From Candidatus Bathyarchaeota archaeon (GTDB lineage Archaea > Thermoproteota > Bathyarchaeia > TCS64), in assembly GCA_026014815.1 (NCBI GenBank), contig JAOZHP010000052.1, forward strand, positions 1 to 39,006: a DNA stretch of 39,006 nucleotides, read 5' to 3'. This document shows positions 1-8,078 of this stretch, piece by piece; position 1 is the first letter of the stretch, and every line of letters begins with the position of its first letter. A program made the translations under genes and the position numbers. A model generated the notes under the pieces. That model was not told the DNA's origin, searched no databases, and saw only the letters and a list, made by a program, of their open reading frames with translations.

Positions 1-641
1 AGACCGATTGAAAGGTCCACCGCGTCGGCGAACTTTTTGTTCATGAATTTGTCTTTGGTTAATCTGGCTAGTCCCCGCATCTGGCAAGGTGTCCCGACCA
101 CAGCGATTTTTTCAAGTTTCTCGTCCTTGACGGCTTGCTTCACTCCGAGAAGTGATGAACTTACGGTATACTTGGTTCCAGCGCTTTGTATGACCTCCTC
201 CTTGGTCTTCGCGATCATTGGTTTAGGGACCCAGATCTTATCTTCTTCGAGGCTCGCAACTATTACCCCGTCTCCTCCGTCCTCGAGGAACTGTAATAGT
301 ATCGAAGTTACGACTCCGCCGTCCTGAGCTTTCTCATGAATTTCATCTCTCTTTGTCTTCGCGGCGTAGACTGCTCGGTAGACTCCCGTGAGTTCTTCTT
401 CTCTGTTTCGTGTTCTCCCGTAGATTTTTTCCTCAAGGGCGTTCACGTCAAGGTTCGTTTTGGGGCAATTTTCCCAGCATAACCCGCATTCTATACAATT
501 ACCGATTAATTTTGGTAGCCCGTTTTCTAGCTCGATAACGTTGACTGGGCACACCGCGACGCATGTCCCACAAGATACACATAGCTCAGCTCTGATGACG
601 TCGTCATCCAAGTCAGTGAAATTCTTCCTTTTTTGTGCCAT
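1..641 (-). CDS. F420 hydrogenase/dehydrogenase beta-subunit-like iron-sulfur flavoprotein (3' end cut off)
   Basis: The minus-strand frame opens with ATG at 641 and stays open to the window edge, so only about 213 N-terminal residues are present. The start reads MAQKRKNFTDLDDD. Two 4Fe-4S motifs follow: Cys21, 24, 27, 31 (CVSCGTCVAVCP) and Cys49, 52, 55, 59 (CIECGLCWENCP). Next comes the N-terminal region of the FrhB/FdhB family, with AQDGGVVTSILL near residue 105 and VVGTPCQMRGLARL near residue 185. Family members pass electrons between ferredoxin-type clusters, FAD and F420 or another acceptor. The partner here is unknown. The gene diverges from the acyl-CoA synthetase gene. A TATA-like ATCATTATAGG lies upstream at about 685-695. 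The family call is firm; the substrate is not known. Confidence 0.85.
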   Translation of the reverse strand, partial: MAQKRKNFTDLDDDVIRAELCVSCGTCVAVCPVNVIELENGLPKLIGNCIECGLCWENCPKTNLDVNALEEKIYGRTRNREEELTGVYRAVYAAKTKRDEIHEKAQDGGVVTSILLQFLEDGGDGVIVASLEEDKIWVPKPMIAKTKEEVIQSAGTKYTVSSSLLGVKQAVKDEKLEKIAVVGTPCQMRGLARLTKDKFMNKKFADAVDLSIG

Positions 642-797
642 GGAGAGGTCAGATATTCTGGGTTTTTACGGTTCTTCAATCTTTCCTATAATGATACTAT
701 TCAATGGTATTTATTGATAAGATCAGGGAGGTTTATTTTTCTCAAGGTTTTTATGATAATATCGTTTTACTCTAGGGGTCTTGAAGGTGTCTGATGT

Positions 798-2900
798 TTG
801 AAGCTTGACTCTATTTTCAGGCCAAAATCAGTTGCGGTAATCGGTGCATCAAACACCCCGGGGAAGGTAGGCTATGTTCTCTCTAACAACCTTTTGAAGA
901 GTGGTTTCGAGGGTGATACATATCTAGTTAATATCAGGGGAGGAGAAATCCTTGGCCAACAAAGCCACAAATCCATCCTAGAGGTTCCGGGAGATGTAGA
1001 ACTCGCTGTTATCTCTATTCCATCACGCTTTGTGATCGAGACAGTTGAACAATGTGGTGAAAAGGGAGTTAAAGCCTTGATCGTAATCTCGGCGGGTTTC
1101 AAGGAGATCGGTCCAGAGGGTGCAGAGTTGGAGAAAAAGCTCGTCGAGACCGCTAAAAAGTATGATATGATTATCCAAGGCCCTAACTGCCTCGGCGCCA
1201 TCAACACTCATGTTCCATATGACCTAAGCTTCGCATCCACCTTACCAAAGAAAGGAAGTATCGGATTCATTACCCAGAGTGGGGCTTTAGGCACAGCAGT
1301 ACTTGACTGGATCATCGCTGAGGAGATCGGGTTCGGCAGCATTATCAGCTTAGGCAACAAGGCTGATCTAGATGAAGTGGACTTCATCGAGGCCATGGCC
1401 GAGTCACCTGAGATCAAAATAATTCTTCTCTACCTAGAGTCCATTGAACGTGGAAGAAAGTTCCTTGAGGTAACTGAAAGAGTCGTAAAGGAAAAGCCCA
1501 TCATTGTTGTAAAGGGTGGAACAAGCTCTGCCGGCGCGAAAGCTGCGGGAAGCCACACAGGCGCTCTGGTTGGAAGTTTCCTTGCATACCAGAAAGCATT
1601 CGACAAGGCTGGGGTTATCCTCACTGATAGCATAGAGGACCTTTTCAACTACGCCGTAGCGTTCACTGAGCAGTCCTTACCAAAAGATGAGGGAATAGCT
1701 ATCGTCACCAACGCTGGTGGTCCAGGAATACTTTCAACAGACCTTATCGAGTCCCTCGGATTGAAGATGGCTCAGCTCACCGATAAGACTAAAAAAACAT
1801 TGATTGAAAGCTTGCCTACGGCTGCTGCGACAGGAAATCCAATCGATATTCTTGGTGACGCGTTGCCTGATCGGTATCATATTGCTATCGAGGCTGCTCT
1901 TCAGGATCCAAACGTTAACTCCGTTGTGGTTTTACTGACGCCACAGGCAATGACCGATAGCTTGACCACGGCGAAGCATCTTCGAGAACTTTCATTGTTT
2001 TACCCAGAGAAACCTATCATAGCAATTTTTATGGGAGGCGGATGGGTGTCAGGAGCGACGAAGTACCTCAAGGATCATGGCGTCCCATGTTATAATTTCC
2101 CGGAGAAAGGAATCAAGACACTGAATGCACTTTACAAGTACTCCAGACAACTGAAATTAGCTAATCAGGATCCACCCGTATACCCTGATATTGAGAGAGA
2201 CAAGGTTAGAAAGATATACGATGACGTAAAGAAAGACGGCAGAAAAGTGCTGTTCCCACACGAGGCCGCAGCGGTTGTTAAAGCGTATGGAATCACAGCG
2301 CCGGGAAGCATGCTCGCTACGAATGCCGAAGATGCTGTGACTTTCGCGGAGGAGATTGGTTTCCCAGTCGTCATGAAGGTTGTTTCACCTGATATCATGC
2401 ATAAAACCGATATCGGGGGCGTAGAGCTCAACCTAGCCAACTCCCAGATGGTTCGAATCGCTTTCGAGGAGATCATGCTAAAATCAAGGAAAGCTCAGCC
2501 ATTAGCGAAGATATACGGTATAACGGTGGACAAGATGGTTCCACGTGGACACGAGATGATCATCGGGATGAGCCGTGACTCACAGTTTGGTCCTATGGTC
2601 ATGTTCGGGTTAGGCGGTATCTATGTGAACTTCCTCAAGGATGTGGCTTTTAGACTTGCACCTCTGAATGAGCGAGACGCCCAGCATATGATGGAGGAGA
2701 CTAAAAGCTACACGTTGCTTCAGGGTGTCAGAGGGCAAGCCCCAGCGGACATTGACTCTGTTAGGGAGGCAATAATCAGGATAGGTCACCTTGTGTGGGA
2801 TTTCCCTGAACTAGAGGACTTGGATATTAACCCCATACTGGTTTATGACAAAGGAAAGGGATGCATAGCTTTGGATGTTAAGATGACCCTGAGGGACTAA
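798..2900 (+). CDS. ADP-forming acyl-CoA synthetase (acetate-CoA ligase type), fused alpha-beta subunits
   Basis: The 700-residue protein has the layout of the NDP-forming acyl-CoA synthetase family: CoA-binding Rossmann domain (about 5-130, with VAVIGASNTPGKVG), succinyl-CoA-ligase-like domains (about 150-450), and an ATP-grasp domain (about 480-700, with GFPVVMKVVSPDIMHKTDIG). GSHTGAL near residue 256 carries the conserved histidine that is phosphorylated in this family. The enzyme turns acyl-CoA, ADP and phosphate into acid, CoA and ATP, which is substrate-level phosphorylation in the cytoplasm. In some archaea alpha and beta are separate; here they are fused. The start is TTG at 798, because the ATG at 794 runs straight into TGA. 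AAGGTG at 784-789 is a suitable ribosome site. The acyl substrate (acetyl, aryl or branched) cannot be read from the sequence. Confidence 0.92.
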   Translation: MKLDSIFRPKSVAVIGASNTPGKVGYVLSNNLLKSGFEGDTYLVNIRGGEILGQQSHKSILEVPGDVELAVISIPSRFVIETVEQCGEKGVKALIVISAGFKEIGPEGAELEKKLVETAKKYDMIIQGPNCLGAINTHVPYDLSFASTLPKKGSIGFITQSGALGTAVLDWIIAEEIGFGSIISLGNKADLDEVDFIEAMAESPEIKIILLYLESIERGRKFLEVTERVVKEKPIIVVKGGTSSAGAKAAGSHTGALVGSFLAYQKAFDKAGVILTDSIEDLFNYAVAFTEQSLPKDEGIAIVTNAGGPGILSTDLIESLGLKMAQLTDKTKKTLIESLPTAAATGNPIDILGDALPDRYHIAIEAALQDPNVNSVVVLLTPQAMTDSLTTAKHLRELSLFYPEKPIIAIFMGGGWVSGATKYLKDHGVPCYNFPEKGIKTLNALYKYSRQLKLANQDPPVYPDIERDKVRKIYDDVKKDGRKVLFPHEAAAVVKAYGITAPGSMLATNAEDAVTFAEEIGFPVVMKVVSPDIMHKTDIGGVELNLANSQMVRIAFEEIMLKSRKAQPLAKIYGITVDKMVPRGHEMIIGMSRDSQFGPMVMFGLGGIYVNFLKDVAFRLAPLNERDAQHMMEETKSYTLLQGVRGQAPADIDSVREAIIRIGHLVWDFPELEDLDINPILVYDKGKGCIALDVKMTLRD

Positions 2901-3787
2901 TCATTCCCTTTTTTCACGAACTCTAATGCTTCCTCAACAGTCATTTCTGTCTCGTGTTTTCTCTGGAAGAAATTCACAACGTTGCCGATATCTCGTCTTA
3001 ACGTTTCTTCGGCGTTTTTGTGTTTGGTTGATATGTACTGGGGCCAGTCTATGATCCATATCTCGCCTTCTGTGTCAATGAGAACATTGTACTCGCTAAG
3101 ATCTGTGTGAATCACTCCAGCGCCATATGTTAGCCTCGCGTTCTCCAATATATCCTCCAAAAACACCTCTGGTTCCTCGAGGCTGATTATTGTGGAGAGT
3201 TGGACGCCCTCAATGAATTCCATGACGATGACGTGTCTGTTCTGATGGATTGGCTTTGGCACCTTGACTCCGACCTCATGCATGAGTTGAAGCGCCCTAT
3301 ACTCGTTCTCAGCTGCTAGCCTTGACTGGTAGAGCCATGATATGTGTCGTCTATCGGCGATGTACTCTCGTTTTCTCCGAGTGTCCCTGAAGCTGGTTCT
3401 TCCTAACCTGTGAAACTTTACTGCTACCACTGTTTCATCAGGTGAGACAGCTTGGAACACATCAGCTTCTTTTCCTACTCCTATGGAAGGGCCGAGTGCT
3501 TCGAGTACATCGGCTTTCACTATAGCGTTTAACGCTAGGATGTCATACCCAGTATAGTTCATGATGAACCCAAGGTAGGGGTCACGTTGCCTCCAGTAGA
3601 CCTCCTTCTTGTATAGTTTGTTTAACCGGTAGTCAATGCCTCTTTCAGGTATGTTGCTATAGCTTTTCACAAGGTCAATGGGCACTATTTCGTGCTGGAT
3701 CATGCCGCGTTCCATGGCTTGAAGGATTCGAAAATCCTGGCTTTCCAGTTCTGTGAGTAATTTTGCTGCTTTCTCCGCCGAAGACAC
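2897..3787 (-). CDS. rio2: RIO2-type serine/threonine protein kinase
   Basis: The protein has 296 residues. The N-terminal winged helix (about 5-90) is typical of RIO2. The kinase domain has the flexible P-loop GVGKEADVF (about 103-111), the invariant lysine in VAVKFHRLG, the catalytic loop HTDLSEYNVLI and the metal-binding IIDWPQ. RIO2 acts in late maturation of the small ribosomal subunit, where it works mainly as an ATPase. The start is GTG at 3787, giving MSSAEKAAKLL. It converges with the acyl-CoA synthetase gene, overlapping by 4 bp, and follows the transporter gene by 26 bp on the same strand. The length is normal and no key residue is missing. Confidence 0.95.
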   Translation of the reverse strand: MSSAEKAAKLLTELESQDFRILQAMERGMIQHEIVPIDLVKSYSNIPERGIDYRLNKLYKKEVYWRQRDPYLGFIMNYTGYDILALNAIVKADVLEALGPSIGVGKEADVFQAVSPDETVVAVKFHRLGRTSFRDTRRKREYIADRRHISWLYQSRLAAENEYRALQLMHEVGVKVPKPIHQNRHVIVMEFIEGVQLSTIISLEEPEVFLEDILENARLTYGAGVIHTDLSEYNVLIDTEGEIWIIDWPQYISTKHKNAEETLRRDIGNVVNFFQRKHETEMTVEEALEFVKKGND

Positions 3788-3813
3788 GGGAAATAGAAAG
3801 GGGTTATCCTTTA

Positions 3814-4311
3814 TTAGATGTCCAGTCGGTCCTTGAGAGCTATTGAGACGGGGATGCCGACAACGCCTGCAACAATCATCTGTACAAGGTTGAAAGGGAG
3901 CTCAGCTAATGCGCCAGATGCTCCATACATGAACACCTGAACTACGAAGTAGCCACCAACCATGCATCCGCCACCAACGAGCCACGCTATCACTGTCTGT
4001 TTCATTGTTCTTGTATTAGGGTCACCTGCGAGGTATCCTACGACGTAACCCTCGATACCCTTGATGATCGTTGTAAAGATTACCCAGTTGTACCATCCGC
4101 CTAGGAGGTCTGCGAGACCTGAGCCTAAGCCTCCTGCAAGTGCTCCTACGAGGGGCCCGAAGGTAAGGCTCGTGATGATGACAATGCTATCACCTAGATT
4201 GAAATACCCGCTAGTTGCTGGTATTGGGAACGCGAACATCATGGTGGCTATGGTTGCGAGTGCACCCATTACGCCTACCGCTGCGACTTGTCTTGTGTTT
4301 AATATCGCCAT
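3814..4311 (-). CDS. ECF transporter substrate-binding S component (vitamin uptake, substrate unknown)
   Basis: The product is a 165-residue, very hydrophobic protein with about five or six membrane segments. FNLGDSIVIITSLTFGP after the first helix and the glycine-rich GALAGGLGSGLADLLGG are typical of ECF-type S components (ECF-ribofla_trS / ECF_trnsprt families). S components bind a vitamin or metal in the membrane and dock onto a shared energizing module. No ATPase or T component is nearby, so the module must be encoded elsewhere. The start ATG at 4311 lies about 26 bp from a TATA-like element, so the transcript may be leaderless. Two matching operator-like repeats flank that TATA, which suggests vitamin-responsive repression. 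Riboflavin, queuosine precursor or another vitamin are all possible. Confidence 0.82.
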   Translation of the reverse strand: MAILNTRQVAAVGVMGALATIATMMFAFPIPATSGYFNLGDSIVIITSLTFGPLVGALAGGLGSGLADLLGGWYNWVIFTTIIKGIEGYVVGYLAGDPNTRTMKQTVIAWLVGGGCMVGGYFVVQVFMYGASGALAELPFNLVQMIVAGVVGIPVSIALKDRLDI

Positions 4312-4320
4312 AGATTAGTG

Positions 4321-4361
4321 TAGTTAAAACTATAATATAAAATATTCTAGTTATGACTATA
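4321..4361 (-). promoter_or_regulatory. Promoter of the ECF S-component gene with paired operators
   Basis: Two near-identical 14-bp imperfect palindromes, TAGTTAAAACTATA (4321-4334) and TAGTTATGACTATA (4348-4361), lie on either side of an AT-rich TATA segment (minus-strand TTTTATAT, about 4334-4342). They differ at two central positions and are spaced 27 bp start to start. The ATG at 4311 is about where transcription would begin. A repressor bound to both sites would block TBP/TFB access. The sites are seen directly; the regulator is unknown. Confidence 0.65.
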
Positions 4362-4471
4362 CTATTTCAACAACTTTGGTAATAAAATCAACAACTGACA
4401 CATGATACACCGATATTTCTGTTTATATTCAGCCCTTTTTCACAGAATAACATAGATTAGTGCTTGGTTGT

Positions 4472-4827
4472 ATGAATCTCATAAAGGTGGATGGAGAAAA
4501 TCAGACGCATAGAGTTCATCTTTACGCGTTAAGTAATTGTGGCGGGTGTAATAAAACAAAACAGATCTTGAAGAATAACAACATGCCTTCGAGTACCTTG
4601 ACGTTGACAAAGCCACGAGGAATGAAAAACGTGAGGTGACACACTTTCTAAAAAATAATTACCTGCCTTTATCCTTCCCCGTTATTGTTATCGACGACGA
4701 TATCATCATTTCTGGTCATAAGGCAGAGGACCTTATACAGGCACTTGAAGTCAGATACAGCTTAGAGAAGAACTTGAAGGTCCTCCAGTGCCTCTATGAC
4801 TCTTCTTCCTCGTTCGGTTATCTCTAG
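4472..4827 (+). pseudogene. Glutaredoxin-like protein gene interrupted by a one-base frameshift
   Basis: Frame 1 starts at ATG 4472 and encodes VHLYALSNCGGCNKTKQILKNNN, a thioredoxin-fold beginning with a CGGC redox motif, but it ends in TGA at 4637-4639. At 4586-4590 (CCTTC) the match moves to the -1 frame, which continues with FEYLDVDKATRNEKRE, then LPLSFPVIVIDDD with the cis-proline region of glutaredoxins, and stops at 4825-4827. Restoring one T (CCTTTC) would give one continuous protein of about 118 residues. There is no canonical slippery heptamer. It is therefore either a recent pseudogene or a sequencing or assembly error. A TATA-like TTTATATT lies at 4422-4429. The last 66 bp overlap the end of the convergent threonine synthase gene. 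Confidence 0.8.
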
Positions 4828-6171
4828 TAACTTTCGTTTACCAGATGTTGTGGATGAGATGAGTCCCCTGTTTTCTAGATCGTTGAGATGCTGGTAGACG
4901 GCTCCACGGGTCATCTCGCTTCCTAGGTTCTTCCAGATTGCATATCCATGGGTGGGCTCCTCAGAGATTATCCTGAGAATCCGTTCTTTTGTGGCGAGCC
5001 TTGAGCCGAGACGTGGAGCCTTTTTATGCTTGGTTAAACTGCTCAATATGTCATCTGTCTTGAGGCCGCTGCTAGTCACGAGACAGACCACGTTATCGTC
5101 TTTACCTATGACCTCTTTTACCTCGTTGGTCTTGATGCAGGCAACCGGTGCAGCTGAGGCTGGCTCAGCGAAAATACCCTCGTAACGAGCAATCTCCTTC
5201 CCTGCTTGGATCATATCCTCGTCACTTATTGAGACAGCCAATCCGTTGCTGTCTTTGAGGGCTTGGAGGGCTAATTCACCGTAAATGGGCTCTGAGACCC
5301 TGATAGCAGAGGCCTCTGTGTCTCCTTTCCCTGTTTTTACTGGTTTTTCAGTGCCATCTAAGAATGCCTGGGTGATGGGAGAACATCCCTTCGCCTGGAC
5401 TCCAATCAGGTGGGGCTTGTGATCTATGATTCCAAGCTGCTGCATCTCGTTGAATCCCTTCCACACTGCGTGAAGAGTGGCGCCACTGCCCATCGCAATT
5501 ATAATCCAGTCGGGCACACCGTTCTGTTCAACGAGTTCATATGAGATAGTCTTGAGTCCCTCCGTGGCTAAGGGGTTCAACTCAGTGGTAGCTTGATACC
5601 AACCCATCTCTGACTCCATCTTCCTCGCTCTCTCGATGGCTTCCTCGATGGTATTACCTGCCTCAACGATCTTTGCGTCATAGATCATCATCTGGGCAAG
5701 TTTACCAAGGTCTACTGCTTTGGGTACTATGAGGTTGCAGTTTAGGTCAACTCTGGCTGCGTAAGCCGATATGGATGCGCCGTGGTTACCATTGGTGGCA
5801 CAGATTATGTTGTCGTAGCCTCTGCTGAATGCATCTGATATTATCAAGGCTGCGGAACGGTCCTTGAAGCTATTTGTGGGGTTCCGTGTCTCGTTCTTGA
5901 GCCAGAGATTGTTTACTCCAAGTGATTCAGCTAATCGTCCTGCTTTCTGAAGAGGTGTACCTCCCTCTCCCAGAGACACAGTTCTTGTCATTTTGGGTAA
6001 TACCGGTTTGTATTTCCAGAAAGTGATTGGTCCGTTGAACCGCGGCTTCTCATTTCCTGTTAGCTTGTACTCAAGTATACCTCCACAGCTCTTGCATACG
6101 GCTTCTGGCGTAGCCACTGTGTACATGTCACCGCATTGGAGACAGGTCAACGACAAGCCTAAGGTCATCAT
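4762..6171 (-). CDS. thrC: Threonine synthase with C-terminal PadR-like winged-helix domain
   Basis: The protein has 469 residues. The N-terminus has a small zinc-ribbon-like pair, CLQC and CKSC (about 10-30). The PLP fold-type II catalytic domain (about 50-380) has LGEGGTPL, the PLP-lysine motif NPTNSFKDR, NGNHGAS, and a glycine-rich phosphate site GSGATLHAVW. It makes threonine from O-phosphohomoserine. From about residue 390 the sequence changes to a winged helix of PadR type: KERILRIISEEPTHGYAIW, then GAVYQHLNDLENRGLI and a wing with TERG. The usual archaeal enzyme stops before this domain. It may regulate its own gene or others in response to enzyme state; that is inference. The call as threonine synthase is good; a related PLP lyase is a weaker alternative. 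Confidence 0.88.
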   Translation of the reverse strand: MMTLGLSLTCLQCGDMYTVATPEAVCKSCGGILEYKLTGNEKPRFNGPITFWKYKPVLPKMTRTVSLGEGGTPLQKAGRLAESLGVNNLWLKNETRNPTNSFKDRSAALIISDAFSRGYDNIICATNGNHGASISAYAARVDLNCNLIVPKAVDLGKLAQMMIYDAKIVEAGNTIEEAIERARKMESEMGWYQATTELNPLATEGLKTISYELVEQNGVPDWIIIAMGSGATLHAVWKGFNEMQQLGIIDHKPHLIGVQAKGCSPITQAFLDGTEKPVKTGKGDTEASAIRVSEPIYGELALQALKDSNGLAVSISDEDMIQAGKEIARYEGIFAEPASAAPVACIKTNEVKEVIGKDDNVVCLVTSSGLKTDDILSSLTKHKKAPRLGSRLATKERILRIISEEPTHGYAIWKNLGSEMTRGAVYQHLNDLENRGLISSTTSGKRKLLEITERGRRVIEALEDLQVLL

Positions 6172-6249
6172 TACATGATTTGGATACCAGTGTTTTATTC
6201 TTATGCCAATTCTTTTATGGGGACACTCGTCAAGGTTCAGTTAACCGGC

Positions 6250-6546
6250 ATGAAGTTATCTGAGCTAAGGCCAGGCATGGAGCATATAGACCTCTTAGTC
6301 GAGCTTCAGAGCTTTGAGGAGCCAAGAGAAGTAACTACCTACTCAGGGATCAAGCATACCTTGGTTGAGGGTAGGATAATGGACGAGTCAACTGAGATGA
6401 ACCTGACTGTCTGGAACGAGTTAATACCTCAACTGGATGGTCTGAAGCCGGGTGACAAATTGAAACTAAGTGACTGTTTCATTTCATCTTTCAAAGGCAA
6501 CCTTTCGGTCAACGTTGGAAGGGACTCAAGCATACATAAAGAGTGA
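6250..6546 (+). CDS. OB-fold nucleic-acid-binding protein (RPA/SSB-like)
   Basis: An upstream in-frame ATG at 6175 would add 25 residues that lie within 4 bp of the divergent thrC start, so the start at 6250 (MKLSELRPGMEHIDLLVEL) is preferred. The 98-residue product is a single OB fold: the opening strand, then EPREVTTYSGIKHTLVEGRIMDEST, the strand NLTVWNELIPQL, and GDKLKLSDCFISSFKGNLSV, the pattern of archaeal RPA-like single-stranded DNA or RNA binders. Its stop overlaps the GTG start of the HD-domain gene by 4 bp, so the two are probably translated together. No zinc finger or second OB fold is present, so it is shorter than replication RPA. Its specific job is unknown. Confidence 0.75.
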   Translation: MKLSELRPGMEHIDLLVELQSFEEPREVTTYSGIKHTLVEGRIMDESTEMNLTVWNELIPQLDGLKPGDKLKLSDCFISSFKGNLSVNVGRDSSIHKE

Positions 6547-7121
6547 AAACCATGCAGGAGCCCTACGATTCCCTAGTCGAGATATCTAAAAAGCACCAGA
6601 AAATGAATGGATGTCATGGCTTTGAGCATACAGAACGAGTCATAAAACTATGTGAGGTTTTAGGTGATAGACTCGGAGCAGATATGACAGTGCTGTTACC
6701 AGCGGCGATTCTTCACGACATTGGCCGACCCAATGACAAACACGCGTCAGTTGGAGCAGAAAAATCAAGACAGATTCTTCTAGAATATGGCTATAATCGG
6801 GATAAGATTGGTAAGATATCTAATGCCATCATCTCTCATAGCTTCAGTGAAGGAAGAAGAACAGAGTCACTTGAAGCTCAGATTCTTAGCGACGCCGATA
6901 AACTTGATGCCATGGGCGCCATAGGTGTTTATCGTACAGCCCTGTACAGCGGTGAGCTTAACAGACCTTTCCATGAGTTTGTGGACCACTTCCACGAGAA
7001 ACTGTTGACGCTTAAAGACCTGCTCTACACTGATGAAGCTAAACGGATAGCAGAGGAGAGGCACAGCTACATGCTGACATATCTTGAGCAGCTAGACAAG
7101 GAGTTAAAAGCCGAGGGCTAG
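6543..7121 (+). CDS. HD-domain phosphohydrolase
   Basis: The product has 192 residues. The metal-binding HD signature is present: HGFEHTERV (first His), AAILHDIGRP (HD pair), an ISHSF histidine and the late aspartate in ILSDADKLDAMGAIGVYR. This matches the small stand-alone HD hydrolases related to YedJ/RnaY-type domains, which act on phosphate esters or nucleotides. The substrate is not predictable. GTG at 6543 overlaps the previous stop; ATG at 6552 is an alternative start three codons in. The OB-fold partner upstream hints at a nucleic-acid or nucleotide-related role, but that is only context. It ends 4 bp inside the convergent ubiX-like gene. Confidence 0.85.
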   Translation: MKTMQEPYDSLVEISKKHQKMNGCHGFEHTERVIKLCEVLGDRLGADMTVLLPAAILHDIGRPNDKHASVGAEKSRQILLEYGYNRDKIGKISNAIISHSFSEGRRTESLEAQILSDADKLDAMGAIGVYRTALYSGELNRPFHEFVDHFHEKLLTLKDLLYTDEAKRIAEERHSYMLTYLEQLDKELKAEG

Positions 7122-7672
7122 GCTTCGCCCCAGCGTTTATAGATATTGTTTGGTATACCCAGTTGGTCCATTATCTTACCAGTGATGAACCTGACTAGAT
7201 CATCCACAGATTGGGGGTCATGGTAGAACCCGGGCATAGCGGGAAGAATCACTGCACCTACTGTGCTGAGCTTCGCCATGTTTTCGAGATGAATCGCGTG
7301 GAGGGGAGTCTCCCTTGGCACGATTATTAGTGGTCTCCTCTCCTTCAATTGAACGTCGGCGGCTCTAGTGACTAGGTTCGAGTTGTATCCATGAGCGAGG
7401 GCGCCGATTGTTTTCATGGTTGCGGGGACTATGACCATTGCGTCAACCCTGAAGCTGCCACTAGCTATTGGGGCCTCTAAATCATCAGGCTTGTAGCTGT
7501 GATCAGCTAGCTCCATGAGTGAGTTAACGCCGCCTATCTCGTGTTTAGCGACCTTCTTTGCAGCGTCTGTGACTATTAGATGGGTCTCCAGTCCATGGCT
7601 TTTAGCGGCTTCCAGTAGGCTTTTGGCGTATATGGTTCCGCTGGCGCCTGTTACAGCTACTATGATCTTCAC
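7118..7672 (-). CDS. ubiX: UbiX-type flavin prenyltransferase
   Basis: The 184-residue flavoprotein opens with KIIVAVTGASGTIYAKSLLE and contains VDAMVIVPATMKTIGALAHGYNSNLVTRAADV, the FMN and dimethylallyl-phosphate binding region of UbiX/Pad1. A further marker is RPLIIVPRETPLHAIHLENM, and the end has ILPAMPGFYH. The enzyme attaches a prenyl group to FMN to make the cofactor of UbiD decarboxylases. No ubiD gene is in the window. The start is GTG at 7672 with GGTGAT about 9 bp upstream. Length and motifs are standard. Confidence 0.93.
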   Translation of the reverse strand: MKIIVAVTGASGTIYAKSLLEAAKSHGLETHLIVTDAAKKVAKHEIGGVNSLMELADHSYKPDDLEAPIASGSFRVDAMVIVPATMKTIGALAHGYNSNLVTRAADVQLKERRPLIIVPRETPLHAIHLENMAKLSTVGAVILPAMPGFYHDPQSVDDLVRFITGKIMDQLGIPNNIYKRWGEA

Positions 7673-7732
7673 TGGGACATCACCATGGTCTTAGAACACA
7701 ACGATATAAACTATTCAAATCAGGATGGAAGA

Positions 7733-7984
7733 TTATTTTCCTGGAGGATTCGTACGAGGGTCGATGCAAACATAAAGAATGTTGTTACCCCTGATGAAGA
7801 CATCCCCATATGAAGCTACTAGACCAGTGTTGTCGTATTCTTTGGCACCCTTGAGGATCATGTTCATGTATCCGTCTGCGCGGATCAACTTTCCCCTGTA
7901 CTCACCTCTGCCCTTGAGGGCAACCGCGACCATGCTTCCGTTTGACTTGATTAGTACGTTTAATGGTTTTCTTCTAGGCTCCAA
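7733..7984 (-). CDS. LSm (Sm-like archaeal) RNA-binding protein
   Basis: The Sm fold is clear: Sm1 motif in PLNVLIKSNGSMVAVALKGRGEYRGKL (split here as strand, then GRGEYRGKLIRADGYMNMIL) and Sm2 in GDVFIRGNNILYVCI. The longest open frame begins at 8116, inside the methyltransferase gene, but that would add 44 unrelated residues. I choose TTG at 7984, which gives 83 residues, the normal SmAP size. GGTG sits 8 bp ahead and a strong TATA box lies at 8030-8039. LSm rings bind U-rich RNA and take part in RNA metabolism. It probably has its own promoter inside the end of the window's methyltransferase transcript. Confidence 0.88.
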   Translation of the reverse strand: MEPRRKPLNVLIKSNGSMVAVALKGRGEYRGKLIRADGYMNMILKGAKEYDNTGLVASYGDVFIRGNNILYVCIDPRTNPPGK

Positions 7985-8029
7985 ATCGTGTACACCGTTA
8001 TGAATTATTGTATACTCCGATGATGAACG

Positions 8030-8039
8030 ATATAAAAGG
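8030..8039 (-). promoter_or_regulatory. TATA box for the LSm gene
   Basis: On the minus strand this reads CCTTTTATAT, close to the archaeal consensus. A start of transcription about 26 bp downstream (near 8008) would leave a leader of about 24 bases before TTG 7984. This supports the short form of the LSm protein, because longer in-frame starts would lie upstream of the promoter. Confidence 0.65.
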
Positions 8040-8078
8040 TTTCTGAAATCCACTGTTTTATTGCGTATTTTATTCTTA

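Noticed and set aside
4586-4590. Programmed -1 frameshift in the glutaredoxin gene
   Set aside because: No slippery heptamer or clear downstream pseudoknot is visible; mutation or sequencing error is simpler.
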